DNA of 47,263 nt from Nitrospira sp. (GTDB lineage: Bacteria; Nitrospirota; Thermodesulfovibrionia; UBA6902). The translations under genes and the position numbers were made by a program. The notes beneath the pieces were generated by a model that searched no databases, was not told the origin of the DNA, and saw only the letters and a list, made by a program, of their open reading frames with translations. The stretch spans positions 1 through 47,263 of the forward strand of contig JADHUV010000019.1 in the NCBI GenBank assembly GCA_016784355.1. Direction: 5' to 3'. Every line of letters begins with the position of its first letter. Position 1 is the first letter of the stretch. Positions 33,094 through 42,247 of this stretch are shown here, piece after piece.

Positions 33094-34182
33094 ATGAAAA
33101 CAAACTTAAAAAGTCTATCAAATAAAGCGCTGAAAGATTTTATTATCGCTTCCGGTCAAAAATCGTTCAGAGCAAATCAGATCAATGAATGGATATACAC
33201 AAAATATGCTTCATCTATTAATGAAATGTCGGACCTGTCTCTTGATTTTCGAGATCAGCTGTCAAAGACCGCCTTTATAAGTCTTCCCCATCTTGTTACA
33301 CTGCGAAAATCCAAAGACGGCACGACAAAGTTCCTGCTGGAAATGCAGGACGGTCAGCGGGTAGAAAGTGTTCTCCTTCCTAACAGCATCGGCAATCATA
33401 AATACACACTTTGCATTTCCTCACAGGCCGGCTGCGCTATGGGTTGTATTTTTTGTACTACAGGCGCAGGTGGTCTAAAGCGTAACCTGCAGGCTCATGA
33501 AATTGTTGACCAATTCATTATGGCAAAAAAGCACGTAGCAAACAAATCAGATAGGGCAGCAGTAACTAATATTGTATTTATGGGCATGGGAGAACCCTTT
33601 GCCAATTTCACTAATCTGACCGAAGCAATCTCAAGAATAACAAAATTAATGCATTTTTCAAAAAAGAGAATTACTGTATCCACATGCGGCATTGCTCCGC
33701 ATATTTATGACCTGATGCAAAGTACACCTGGTATTAATCTGGCAGTATCACTCAATGCCACTACTGACTCCATCCGTGACCTCATAATGCCAATTAACAA
33801 AAAGTATCCCCTTAAGGAATTATTAAAGGCCTGTCAAAATTTAAAGCTGCAATCTCAGCAGCACATTACATTCGAATATATAATGTTGAAAAATATAAAT
33901 GATTCTCCCAAAGATGCACACAGACTGGTACTGCTACTGAAGGGCATCAGAGCCAAGGTAAATCTAATACCATTTAACAAATCCTGTTTAATCGATCTTT
34001 CAGAAAACTACTGCAATAAAACGCCATCGGAAAAGATATTAATACAACCATCATCCAGAAATCAGATGCTTCTGTTTCAGGAAGTATTACTAGGTGCAGG
34101 AATAAAAACCCTGATAAGAAAAAGTCGAGGTTCGGATATAGCTGCGGCATGCGGTCAACTGGCGGCTGAAAATACTATTTAG
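33094..34182 (+). CDS. rlmN: 23S rRNA (adenine-C2) methyltransferase RlmN
   Basis: RlmN is a radical SAM enzyme that methylates A2503 of 23S rRNA and A37 of some tRNAs. The 362-residue protein has the cluster motif Cys114-x3-Cys118-x2-Cys121 (QAGCAMGCIFCTTG) and the conserved GEPFANF region. The C-terminal methyl-carrying cysteine sits in RGSDIAAACGQL. The family-typical N-terminal helical domain (FRANQINEWIYTKYASSINEMSDLS) is complete. The stop overlaps the convergent flavodoxin-like gene by eight bases. No clear promoter was found in the 264-base divergent interval on this strand. Confidence 0.96.
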   Translation: MKTNLKSLSNKALKDFIIASGQKSFRANQINEWIYTKYASSINEMSDLSLDFRDQLSKTAFISLPHLVTLRKSKDGTTKFLLEMQDGQRVESVLLPNSIGNHKYTLCISSQAGCAMGCIFCTTGAGGLKRNLQAHEIVDQFIMAKKHVANKSDRAAVTNIVFMGMGEPFANFTNLTEAISRITKLMHFSKKRITVSTCGIAPHIYDLMQSTPGINLAVSLNATTDSIRDLIMPINKKYPLKELLKACQNLKLQSQQHITFEYIMLKNINDSPKDAHRLVLLLKGIRAKVNLIPFNKSCLIDLSENYCNKTPSEKILIQPSSRNQMLLFQEVLLGAGIKTLIRKSRGSDIAAACGQLAAENTI

Positions 34183-34747
34183 AGACTAACTTCCTGCCGG
34201 CATCATATGCTTCTTGCAAGGCGGTTGGATGGCTTTTAATTGCTCCCTTTTCATCAATATCTAAATATGAAAGCACCTCATGCTGCGAGACACTTACAGT
34301 CCTGAAAAAGGCCTTTGCACAGGCCTCGGCGCACATAGATCCCATTTCATCTTTCATGCCTCCAGCAAGCAGCAGCAACCCCCTGCGTCCATACTCACCC
34401 TGCTCTACAGGCTTTTCCAAAAGATACTTTTCACACCAAAAAGACTGACATCGGTCTATCATCAACTTAACCTGGGCACTGACTGAAAAAAAGAAAATAG
34501 GAGAAGCAATAATTATTCTGTCAGACTCCCTGATAGCAGAGTATATCTGATCCATATCATCATGAAAAATACATATCCCATTTTCATTACATCCCCCGCA
34601 GTTCTGGCAGGCCTTAATATTCATAAGATTAAGGTTAAAAGTAATAACACTGCTCCCACCCTCTTCTACTCCCCTGACAGCCTCTGTCAACAGTAATTCA
34701 GTATTACCGCCTTTTCTTGGACTACCACAGAATGCAACTGTCTTCAT
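34175..34747 (-). CDS. Flavodoxin-fold NAD(P)H-dependent FMN reductase family protein
   Basis: The 190-residue protein begins with the FMN-phosphate loop FCGSPRKGGNTELLL, has the cysteine-rich segment CQNCGGCNENGICIFHDDM near residues 48-65 and ends with ASPIFFFSVSAQVKLMIDRCQSFW, all typical of the iron-sulfur flavoprotein / NADPH-dependent FMN reductase group. The cysteines may bind an iron-sulfur cluster or zinc. The substrate is unknown; such proteins act in flavin reduction and anaerobic electron transfer. AGGAGC precedes the ATG. The 3' end overlaps rlmN on the other strand. Confidence 0.85.
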   Translation of the reverse strand: MKTVAFCGSPRKGGNTELLLTEAVRGVEEGGSSVITFNLNLMNIKACQNCGGCNENGICIFHDDMDQIYSAIRESDRIIIASPIFFFSVSAQVKLMIDRCQSFWCEKYLLEKPVEQGEYGRRGLLLLAGGMKDEMGSMCAEACAKAFFRTVSVSQHEVLSYLDIDEKGAIKSHPTALQEAYDAGRKLVSK

Positions 34748-34811
34748 AATAATGCTCCTGTTACTAAATTAAATAGAGAATACCACAAATTAGTATATGA
34801 GGGCTTAATTA

Positions 34812-36392
34812 TTAGGCGTTTTTTGCAACCATTTGTATGAAAACATCTACAATATGGGGATCAAACTGAGTGCCGGCACACTGTTTCAACTCTGCTGCAG
34901 CTTTTTTCGGCGAACGTGCTTTTGTGTAAACAGTATTGGATAGCATGGTGTCATAGGCCTCTGCAATTGCAAGAATTCTGGCTCCGTACGGAATATTAAG
35001 TCCCCTTAGTTTCTGAGGATATCCTGTCCCATCAAACCTTTCATGGTGACAAAGTATAACCGGCAGCTCTTTCTCGAACAAGCGGGTTTTCTCAATAAGT
35101 TTAACACCGATATTAGAGTGTTTTTTCATAATATCATATTCCTCATCCGTGAGTTTTCCTTTTTTCTTCAATATATCAGAATCAATACCGATCATGCCTA
35201 CATCATGCAGGAGGGCAGCCCGCTTAACGATATCTATTTCCTCCCTGGATAAACGGAGTTCTTTAGATAACATTTCGGCATATCCACTTACTCGTACCGA
35301 ATGTTCATTTATATAGTTCCAGCCACTTTCTATCTCCTGTAAAATCGTTTGGGCTGAGGCTATACAGCTTTCCTTCATATTCTCATTTATATTCTGAAAT
35401 TTCCTGAAAAAGCTCTTTATCTTTTTAGTATCTTCCTTCAGGGACACAGTATCATCTTCAGAACTTTCTTCAGAGGTGCAGACAGTATTCCTGCCTTTTC
35501 TCTTAGCCCGGTATAGTGCTTCATCCGCATTAGCTAAAAGAACCTGCTCATCGTTCACATTCTCATCCGACAAGGAAGACACACCCATACTGACGGTAAC
35601 GACTTCAGCAATATTACCCTTTCTAAACACATTATTGGCAAAGGCGCTTCGAATACGCTCGGCTAGAATATGCGCACCGTTTAGCTGCGTATTAGATAGC
35701 AGTATGGCGAACTCTTCACCGCCATATCGCGCTACACAATCAGTATCGCGAACCAGCATAGTAATTATCCCTGCAGCTTTGGATAATACATAATCACCAA
35801 ATTGATGACCAAAATTATCATTGACAGATTTAAAATAGTCCAGATCCATCATTATGCAGGATAAAGGCTGCATATGTCGTTGAGCCTTTTTGAATTCATT
35901 TTTCAATACTTCTGCAAAGTGCTGATGGTTATATAGCTGGGTAAGTCCATCCCTTATAGCAAGCTTCTGTAGCTTTTCAACAGATTCTTTTATATTATGC
36001 TCAAGCTTTTTTCTGGAAATAGCTCTTTTTATAGCGCGCTCAAGAGCATTCGTCTTGACTTCCTCTTTAGTGAGATAGTCATAAGCTCCCTTATCCATCG
36101 CCTTAGCGCCATAATTTTCCCGCCCATCGGCAACAATCATAATAACGGGAGTCCCGAGCTTGCGCTCAGTAATTTCCTTCAGCATCTGCAATCCTGTCAT
36201 ACCGGGCAATGACTCATTCATCAGAACCAGATCAAATGCTTTATCTGAGGCTTTTTCAAGAGTATCAGAGCCGGAAACAGCAGTGTCGATAGAGAACGTT
36301 ATATCCACACTGTCTGATAAAGAAGATCTAATTAAAGCAATATCCGGCAGATTACTTTCAGCTACTAAGATTGAAACGCCCGGCTTAGGCAT
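34812..36392 (-). CDS. Receiver (degenerate)-GGDEF-HD-GYP cyclic di-GMP turnover protein
   Basis: The 526-residue protein combines an N-terminal receiver-like domain (about 5-125), a GGDEF domain with GGEEF at 224-228 and an I-site RDTD at 215-218, and a C-terminal HD-GYP domain with LLHDVGMIGI and DGTGYP. It can therefore both make and degrade cyclic di-GMP, with feedback on synthesis. The receiver is degenerate: the phosphoacceptor position is Asn59 (VLMNESLPG) and the acidic pair is replaced by Glu12-Ser13 (LVAESN), though the Lys in YLTKEE remains. It thus probably cannot be phosphorylated and may serve as a dimerisation or protein-binding module. Confidence 0.9.
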   Translation of the reverse strand: MPKPGVSILVAESNLPDIALIRSSLSDSVDITFSIDTAVSGSDTLEKASDKAFDLVLMNESLPGMTGLQMLKEITERKLGTPVIMIVADGRENYGAKAMDKGAYDYLTKEEVKTNALERAIKRAISRKKLEHNIKESVEKLQKLAIRDGLTQLYNHQHFAEVLKNEFKKAQRHMQPLSCIMMDLDYFKSVNDNFGHQFGDYVLSKAAGIITMLVRDTDCVARYGGEEFAILLSNTQLNGAHILAERIRSAFANNVFRKGNIAEVVTVSMGVSSLSDENVNDEQVLLANADEALYRAKRKGRNTVCTSEESSEDDTVSLKEDTKKIKSFFRKFQNINENMKESCIASAQTILQEIESGWNYINEHSVRVSGYAEMLSKELRLSREEIDIVKRAALLHDVGMIGIDSDILKKKGKLTDEEYDIMKKHSNIGVKLIEKTRLFEKELPVILCHHERFDGTGYPQKLRGLNIPYGARILAIAEAYDTMLSNTVYTKARSPKKAAAELKQCAGTQFDPHIVDVFIQMVAKNA

Positions 36393-36611
36393 TTTATTAC
36401 CTCCAGCATTCTATTTAATATTTTACATATGAGTATACATTTTTAGACGTATATTCATTATAATTTATTTTTCTTTTACAATCAACTGTAAATTTATCAT
36501 ACAGTAAATAGATATTTGATTAGAACTTTTTATTATGATAGTAATATATAATACAAACTTATCAAAATTTATTAAAGACGTTTTTTGTCTTCATTAAGGA
36601 AATACGTATAG

Positions 36612-37547
36612 ATGAAAGTAATCGACGGTATTGAAAATCTCAAGAATAAATTTCCGTACCCCGTTCTTACGCTGGGAAACTTCGATGGCGTACACCTTGG
36701 ACACCAGTCAATATTCAGGATGATAACAGAGCGTGCATTAAAGAAAAAAGGCACTTCTGTAGTTTTCACATTCGAACCTCATCCTCTGAGGGTTATAGCA
36801 CCCGAGCGTGCACCAAAACTGCTTACGACTTTTCAGGATAAAATCAACCTTATCGCAACTGCCGATATTGATTTAACCATTTGTGCTCATTTCACTGCCG
36901 AACTCGCCCACATGTCAGCCGAAGAATTTGCTGAAAAAATACTGGTCGACCAAGTGGGAGTGAAAGAAATTTATATAGGCCCCAATTATAAATTCGGCAA
37001 AGGAAGAAAGGGAACTCCCGAGCTGCTTGCTGAAATAGGAAAGGAACTGGGTTTCACGGTTAAAGCCATTCCAGAAATAAAGTCTAACAATATCACATTC
37101 AGCAGTTCCAAAGTGAGAACCCTGATTGCAAAGGGAAAGGTTTCAGAGGCGGCAGCATATCTTGGCCGTAATTACTCAGTAGAGGGAGTCGTGATCGAAG
37201 GTGCAAAAAGAGGATCGACACTTCTAAGCACCCCAACCGCGAACATCTCTACCAGCAATGAACTTCTGCCCATGGATGGCGTCTACGCGGTGACCGCCGA
37301 ACTCGGTGGGAAGATATACGGTGGAGCTGCCAATATCGGATGCAATCCAACATTTGGAGAAAAAAAATACAGCTTTGAAGTTCATATATTTAAATTCAAC
37401 AAAAAGATTGTCGGAAAATCTCTCAAGGTAAACTTTATAGAACGTATCAGGGATGAAGTTAAATTCTCTTCCGCTGATGAACTCAAAATACAGATGATGA
37501 GTGATATTACCAGTATTAAAAACATGCTCGAAAAACTTGGAGTATAG
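36612..37547 (+). CDS. ribF: Bifunctional riboflavin kinase / FMN adenylyltransferase
   Basis: RibF converts riboflavin to FMN and then to FAD. The 311-residue protein has the adenylyltransferase domain at the N-terminus (TLGNFDGVHLGHQSI, then FTFEPHP) and the riboflavin-kinase domain at the C-terminus (GAKRGSTLLSTPTANI, then GVYAVTAELGGKIYGGAANIGCNPTFGEKKYSFEVHIF). Both sets of motifs are complete. Nothing in the neighbours is related to riboflavin synthesis. AAGGAAA lies before the start. It is divergent from the GGDEF-HD-GYP gene. Confidence 0.96.
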   Translation: MKVIDGIENLKNKFPYPVLTLGNFDGVHLGHQSIFRMITERALKKKGTSVVFTFEPHPLRVIAPERAPKLLTTFQDKINLIATADIDLTICAHFTAELAHMSAEEFAEKILVDQVGVKEIYIGPNYKFGKGRKGTPELLAEIGKELGFTVKAIPEIKSNNITFSSSKVRTLIAKGKVSEAAAYLGRNYSVEGVVIEGAKRGSTLLSTPTANISTSNELLPMDGVYAVTAELGGKIYGGAANIGCNPTFGEKKYSFEVHIFKFNKKIVGKSLKVNFIERIRDEVKFSSADELKIQMMSDITSIKNMLEKLGV

Positions 37548-37673
37548 TTTTTTTATTTTCACTCCAATATTACTTCCGCAATAATATCAACTAGACATTG
37601 CCGACATTGATATCACAAGTCTTTCTTTCTATGTCAGGTAAGAAGTAAAATATAAAAAACAAGGATTATAAAT

Positions 37674-37988
37674 ATGGATACTAACCAGAGCACCCCGGAT
37701 TATGGAGTTGAGATTAAAGAGAGGAATCAGCTTAAGAAGCCTCCTTTATATAGGGTATTACTGATAAATGATGATTTTACTACCATGGATTTTGTAACCC
37801 ATGTTCTAGAAAATATTTTCCACAAATCAGCGGTGGAAGCAGCACAGATAATGCTGCACGTTCATAAACAAGGCAAGGGCATTGCAGGTATATACACATA
37901 CGGAATTGCAGAAACAAAAATTGCTAATGTGCATGAGCTTGCCCGCTTAAATGACCACCCGCTCAAATGTATCATGGAGAAGGAATGA
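37674..37988 (+). CDS. clpS: ATP-dependent Clp protease adaptor ClpS
   Basis: ClpS recognises N-degron residues (Phe, Leu, Trp, Tyr) and passes substrates to ClpAP. The 104 residues include the core motif PPLYRVLLINDDFTTMDFVTHVLENIF, with the Asn-Asp-Asp that bind the N-terminal amino group, and VHKQGKGIAGIYTYGIAE for ClpA contact. The stop overlaps the ClpA start (ATGA), giving coupled translation. It heads the clpS-clpA-aat unit that comprises a complete bacterial N-end-rule pathway except for ClpP. Confidence 0.95.
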   Translation: MDTNQSTPDYGVEIKERNQLKKPPLYRVLLINDDFTTMDFVTHVLENIFHKSAVEAAQIMLHVHKQGKGIAGIYTYGIAETKIANVHELARLNDHPLKCIMEKE

Positions 37989-40225
37989 TCAATAAAGAAC
38001 TTGAAGTATCGCTTGAAGCTACAATACGCGATGCCGAATCCAGGAAACATGAGTATCTTACGGTCGAACACATATTATTTGCCATACTGCATGATGAATG
38101 GGGAGTGGAAATAATCTCGAGCTGCGGCGGTAATATTGCTAAATTGAAAATTCTTTTAGAAAGTTTTTTTGAAAACCATGTGCCAAAACTGGATGAAAAC
38201 ATAGCCGGCTATCCTGAACCTACAATCGCCTTCCGGCGTGTCTTTCAGAATGCTGTCTCACACGTGAAATCTGCTGAAAAGCAGGAGGCTGACGCAGGCG
38301 ATATTCTCTCAGCAATTTATTATGAAAAAGACTCCCATGCAGTTAACTTTCTAGAGTCTGAAAACATTGAGCGCCTTGATATACTTAATTATATCTCACA
38401 CGGAATCGTAAAAGGCTTCCCACCTTCAAGCCAGCCTGATACAGGTACAGGGCAGGACAAAAAAGATGGAAGTCGCACGGATGCTCTTGAGAAATACACT
38501 ATCAATTTAATACGCAAGGCCGCCGAAGGCGGTATAGATCCTCTTGTAGGAAGAGACAGCGAACTTGCAAGGACCATTCAGGTCCTGTGCAGAAGAAGAA
38601 AAAACAATGTCATCTTTGTTGGAGAACCTGGTGTTGGTAAAACCGCTATAGCTGAAGGACTTGCCCTGAAAATACATGAGGGAGATGTACATGACCAGCT
38701 GAAAAAGGCACATATATACTCTCTTAATATGGGAGCCTTACTGGCAGGCACAAAATACAGGGGAGATTTTGAGGCGCGCCTCAAGGCTACTATCAAAGAA
38801 CTCGAAGCAAAGCCGGAATCCATTCTTTTCATAGATGAAATCCACACCATAGTGGGTGCAGGTGCAACAAGCGGAGGTTCTATGGACGCATCTAACCTGT
38901 TAAAGCCAATTCTAAATTCAGGGAAAATGCGATGTTTAGGAGCAAGTACATACGAAGAATACAAAAACTACTTTGAAAAGGATCGTGCTTTATCAAGGCG
39001 TTTTCAGAAAATTGATATTAAAGAACCGGATTCCCTTGAAACATTTCACATACTCAAGGGACTTAAATCCTATTATGAAGACTTCCATAAAGTAAAGTAC
39101 ACCGACCCTGCGCTCAGGACTGCTGCTGACCTTTCAGCTAAATATATTAATGATAAATTTCTTCCTGACAAGGCTATCGATGTTATTGATGAGGCAGGCG
39201 CACGACTTAAACTGTCATCTTCATACTCTAGAAAGAAAACTGTCGGACAACCTGAAATAGAAGCAGTTGTAGCAAAGATAGCAAGAATTCCAAGACGCAA
39301 TGTTTCCACTTCTGATATGGAGAAACTCAGAGGACTTGAAGATGAACTGAAAAGTGCAGTCTTCGGTCAGGATAATGCAATTCACAACCTGACAACATGC
39401 ATAAAGCGTTCGAGAGCGGGTCTGGGTTCTACGACAAAACCTATGGGATCATTCCTGTTTACAGGACCAACCGGGGTAGGCAAGACAGAGGTTTCCAAAA
39501 CGATCGCATCGGTTTTGGGCATAGAATTTATTCGTTTTGATATGAGTGAGTATATGGAGAAACATGCAGTCTCCAGATTAATCGGCGCTCCGCCGGGATA
39601 TGTTGGATTTGAACAGGGCGGCATGCTGACCGATTCAGTGCGCAAGCATCCATACAGCGTGCTGTTGCTCGATGAAATAGAGAAAGCTCACCCCGATATA
39701 TTCAGTATTCTTCTGCAAGTCATGGATTATGCCACTCTCACTGATAATAACGGTAAAAAAGCTGATTTCAGAAATGTAATACTGATCATGACATCAAATG
39801 CAGGCACGAGTGCGATGAATAAGCACACCATTGGTTTTGGTGACAGAACAGGTGACAGCAGAGGAAAAGGCAGAGATGCCATCAATAAACTATTCAGCGC
39901 CGAATTCAGAAACAGGCTGGATGCCACTGTAGATTTCAACTCTCTTGAATCTGATGTAATGAAACAGATAGTAAATAAATTTATTGCCGAGTTGCAGGAA
40001 CAACTCTTGCCTAAGCATATCTCTCTAACCATCGAAGCGAGTGCCGTGGATTGGCTGGCAGAGCATGGATTTGATCCTGAATTTGGAGCGCGTCCACTTG
40101 GCCGACTTATTCAGAGTGAGATTAAGGATGGCCTGACAGAAGAAATCCTGTTTGGAAGCCTATGCAAGGGCGGAACCGTAACTGTTAATGCCGGCGATAT
40201 GGGCCTGACACTGACCTTTTCTTAA
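37985..40225 (+). CDS. clpA: ATP-dependent Clp protease ATP-binding subunit ClpA
   Basis: ClpA unfolds substrates and feeds them to ClpP. From the ATG at 37985, which overlaps the clpS stop, it has 746 residues, close to the E. coli length. The N-domain (residues 1-140) is followed by the D1 ATPase with GEPGVGKTAIAEG and the D2 ATPase with GPTGVGKTEVS; FIDEIHTIVGAG and LLDEIEKAHPD are the Walker B segments. Six extra in-frame codons upstream are ignored since AGAAGGA precedes 37985. No clpP is in the window, so ClpA must share a protease encoded elsewhere. Confidence 0.95.
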   Translation: MINKELEVSLEATIRDAESRKHEYLTVEHILFAILHDEWGVEIISSCGGNIAKLKILLESFFENHVPKLDENIAGYPEPTIAFRRVFQNAVSHVKSAEKQEADAGDILSAIYYEKDSHAVNFLESENIERLDILNYISHGIVKGFPPSSQPDTGTGQDKKDGSRTDALEKYTINLIRKAAEGGIDPLVGRDSELARTIQVLCRRRKNNVIFVGEPGVGKTAIAEGLALKIHEGDVHDQLKKAHIYSLNMGALLAGTKYRGDFEARLKATIKELEAKPESILFIDEIHTIVGAGATSGGSMDASNLLKPILNSGKMRCLGASTYEEYKNYFEKDRALSRRFQKIDIKEPDSLETFHILKGLKSYYEDFHKVKYTDPALRTAADLSAKYINDKFLPDKAIDVIDEAGARLKLSSSYSRKKTVGQPEIEAVVAKIARIPRRNVSTSDMEKLRGLEDELKSAVFGQDNAIHNLTTCIKRSRAGLGSTTKPMGSFLFTGPTGVGKTEVSKTIASVLGIEFIRFDMSEYMEKHAVSRLIGAPPGYVGFEQGGMLTDSVRKHPYSVLLLDEIEKAHPDIFSILLQVMDYATLTDNNGKKADFRNVILIMTSNAGTSAMNKHTIGFGDRTGDSRGKGRDAINKLFSAEFRNRLDATVDFNSLESDVMKQIVNKFIAELQEQLLPKHISLTIEASAVDWLAEHGFDPEFGARPLGRLIQSEIKDGLTEEILFGSLCKGGTVTVNAGDMGLTLTFS

Positions 40226-40235
40226 AACCTGATGC

Positions 40236-40252
40236 AGTCCGGTTGCCGGACT
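40236..40252 (+). terminator. GC-rich hairpin at the clpA-aat junction
   Basis: AGTCCGG (40236-40242) and CCGGACT (40246-40252) are perfect complements around a TTG loop, followed by ATTTT. It lies ten bases after the clpA stop and ends five bases before the aat ATG at 40258. It may reduce transcription or ribosome access into aat. The short T run makes it a partial terminator at most. Confidence 0.45.
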
Positions 40253-40257
40253 ATTTT

Positions 40258-40944
40258 ATGCCTGTCTATATATTGCCCGAAGAACATATTTTCCCACCAG
40301 CAACTCACGCCGAGGATAACGGTCTTCTTGCTGTAGGAGGGGATCTTAGCGCGGAACGCATTATGGCAGCTTATTCACTGGGTATTTTCCCCTGGTATTC
40401 CATGGATGATCCAATACTATGGTGGTCACCTGATCCAAGACTCATACTTTCCCCCACAGACCTTAAAGTCTCAAGAAGCCTGCGACAGGTTATAAAAAGC
40501 GATATATTTACAGTAACTTTAGACAGGGCATTTGAATCTGTTATCAATGAATGCGCCACTGTACATCAGCACAATCACGGTGATACATGGATCACGGATG
40601 AGATGATAGACGCATACATCGAACTACACAGACTGGGTCATGCACATTCTGTAGAGTGCTGGTCTGATGAAAAGCTCGTCGGCGGCCTGTATGGTATCAG
40701 CATGGGGTCTGTTTTTTTTGGAGAATCCATGTTCATGAAAAAAAGTAACGCATCTAAAGTGGCCTTTGTAAAACTGGTTCAGCAACTACAGCGGTGGGGT
40801 TTCAGTATTATTGACTGTCAGGTAACCACCTCTCATCTACAATCATTCGGTGCGCAGGAAATTCCCAGAAAAGAATTTTTAAAACTCGTAACCCAGGCCC
40901 TGAAAACACCGGGGAAAAACGGTATATGGGACTTTGAAGAATAA
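40258..40944 (+). CDS. aat: Leucyl/phenylalanyl-tRNA--protein transferase
   Basis: Aat adds Leu or Phe to proteins with N-terminal Lys or Arg, creating the primary degron read by ClpS. From the ATG at 40258 the product is 228 residues, with the family landmarks NGLLAVGGDLSAERIMAAYSLGIFPWYS and GGLYGISMGSVFFGESMFM followed by KVAFVKLVQQLQRWGFSIIDCQ. The frame is also open from a TTG at 40243, but that start would lie inside the junction hairpin. It follows clpA by about 30 bases, so the adaptor, unfoldase and degron-making enzyme are together. It meets the HD-GYP gene stop-to-stop. Confidence 0.93.
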   Translation: MPVYILPEEHIFPPATHAEDNGLLAVGGDLSAERIMAAYSLGIFPWYSMDDPILWWSPDPRLILSPTDLKVSRSLRQVIKSDIFTVTLDRAFESVINECATVHQHNHGDTWITDEMIDAYIELHRLGHAHSVECWSDEKLVGGLYGISMGSVFFGESMFMKKSNASKVAFVKLVQQLQRWGFSIIDCQVTTSHLQSFGAQEIPRKEFLKLVTQALKTPGKNGIWDFEE

Positions 40945-42174
40945 CTAAAGGTATGATTCTATCTTAACCCCCCACTTCTCCGGGGACTCACAGCATGCTA
41001 CTCTTTCTTTTGCAGCCTTACCAGCACACTCGTTCAGATCAATATCAGTCGGCATTATATACCGCGACTTTCTTGTGTCATAAATAATTCTTACCTTTGG
41101 CGCCAACAGATTTTCATCATTATTCTGCAGGACAATGCCAAGTTTACCGCTTTCCATTCTTACCAGTGTTCCAACCGGGTATATGCCGACACATCGTATA
41201 AACTGACCTACCAGTTCATTGTCATAATAATATTGACTCCATTCAAGCATTTTCTTTAGACACTCTGTAGGCTCTATCTTACCCTTATAGCACCGCTTCG
41301 AGGTGATAGCATCATATACATCGGCTATGGCACCCATTTTCCCGTACAGACTGATTTTATCGCCGCTCAGTTTTTCAGGGTAGCCTGATCCATCTATTCT
41401 CTCATGATGCTGATATGCCATATTCATGGAACTCTCGTCTATGTCACCGGTTGTTTCCAATATCTCGCGTCCAAATACCACATGCTTCTGGATCGCTTCA
41501 AACTCAGAATCCGTAAGCTTTCCAGGTTTATTAAGTATCTCATGGGCAATTTTCATCTTACCAATATCATGAAGGAGTCCCCCTACCCCTACGGAATGTA
41601 TTTCTTCCGCAGAAAGTCCCAGATGCTGAGCAAAGGATATCATCAGAACACAGACATTAACAGAGTGTACAAATGTATACTCATCCGACTGTTTTATCTT
41701 TCCAAGGCACATAAGAGCATTTTTATTTCTAAAAATGGATTCAGACATCCTGCTTACTATCAACTCTACATTTTCAGTCTCAAGTTGACGACCCTGCTTA
41801 ATCTCATCCATCAAATTACTTACGGTCTGAGATGCATCTTTCAAAACCTCTCTGGCATTGCAAATTTCATCATCAATAGCCGCAATAGGCCCTGAATCAG
41901 TATCGTTTTCATTCAGAGTCTGAATTTCATTATCAATGGACTTGCGAACCTCCTGAGACGTCGGAGCATCAGATACATCTTCACCCTTCTCTGTGTCGAT
42001 ATATACCTCTCGAATTCCATTGCTCTCAATCTTATGGATCTCTGCAGTACTGGCAATTTTCATGCTGCTGCCGAAAAATGGGTGGTCCAGCCAGCCACAA
42101 TTGAAATCATGTATATACATGCCTTTCTCTAGCTGGTTGATTTTTACTTTTTTTATCATTTCATAGCCCCTCAC
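40945..42174 (-). CDS. HD-GYP domain cyclic di-GMP phosphodiesterase with DUF3391-like N-terminus
   Basis: The 409-residue protein has an N-terminal DUF3391-like domain (residues 1-100, beginning MIKKVKINQLEKGMYIHDFNCGWLDHPF from residue 5) and an HD-GYP domain: LLHDIGKMKI, QHHERIDGSGYPEKLSG and AIADVYDAITSKRCYKG. Such proteins hydrolyse cyclic di-GMP. The metal-binding His-Asp residues and the GYP motif are intact. It has no receiver. Together with the two GGDEF proteins it points to an active cyclic di-GMP network in this region, next to flagellar genes. The start at 42174 extends four residues before the ATG used in the family (42162). Confidence 0.88.
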   Translation of the reverse strand: MRGYEMIKKVKINQLEKGMYIHDFNCGWLDHPFFGSSMKIASTAEIHKIESNGIREVYIDTEKGEDVSDAPTSQEVRKSIDNEIQTLNENDTDSGPIAAIDDEICNAREVLKDASQTVSNLMDEIKQGRQLETENVELIVSRMSESIFRNKNALMCLGKIKQSDEYTFVHSVNVCVLMISFAQHLGLSAEEIHSVGVGGLLHDIGKMKIAHEILNKPGKLTDSEFEAIQKHVVFGREILETTGDIDESSMNMAYQHHERIDGSGYPEKLSGDKISLYGKMGAIADVYDAITSKRCYKGKIEPTECLKKMLEWSQYYYDNELVGQFIRCVGIYPVGTLVRMESGKLGIVLQNNDENLLAPKVRIIYDTRKSRYIMPTDIDLNECAGKAAKERVACCESPEKWGVKIESYL

Positions 42175-42247
42175 TAATCCTTACCCTATAAGTTCGGCTA
42201 TAAAATCAAAACCTTGAGAATTAATATAACTCACGTCATGAATATAC

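Noticed and set aside
41404..41895. 163-codon plus-strand frame opposite the HD-GYP gene
   Set aside because: It is a shadow frame of the HD-GYP coding sequence, without start signals.
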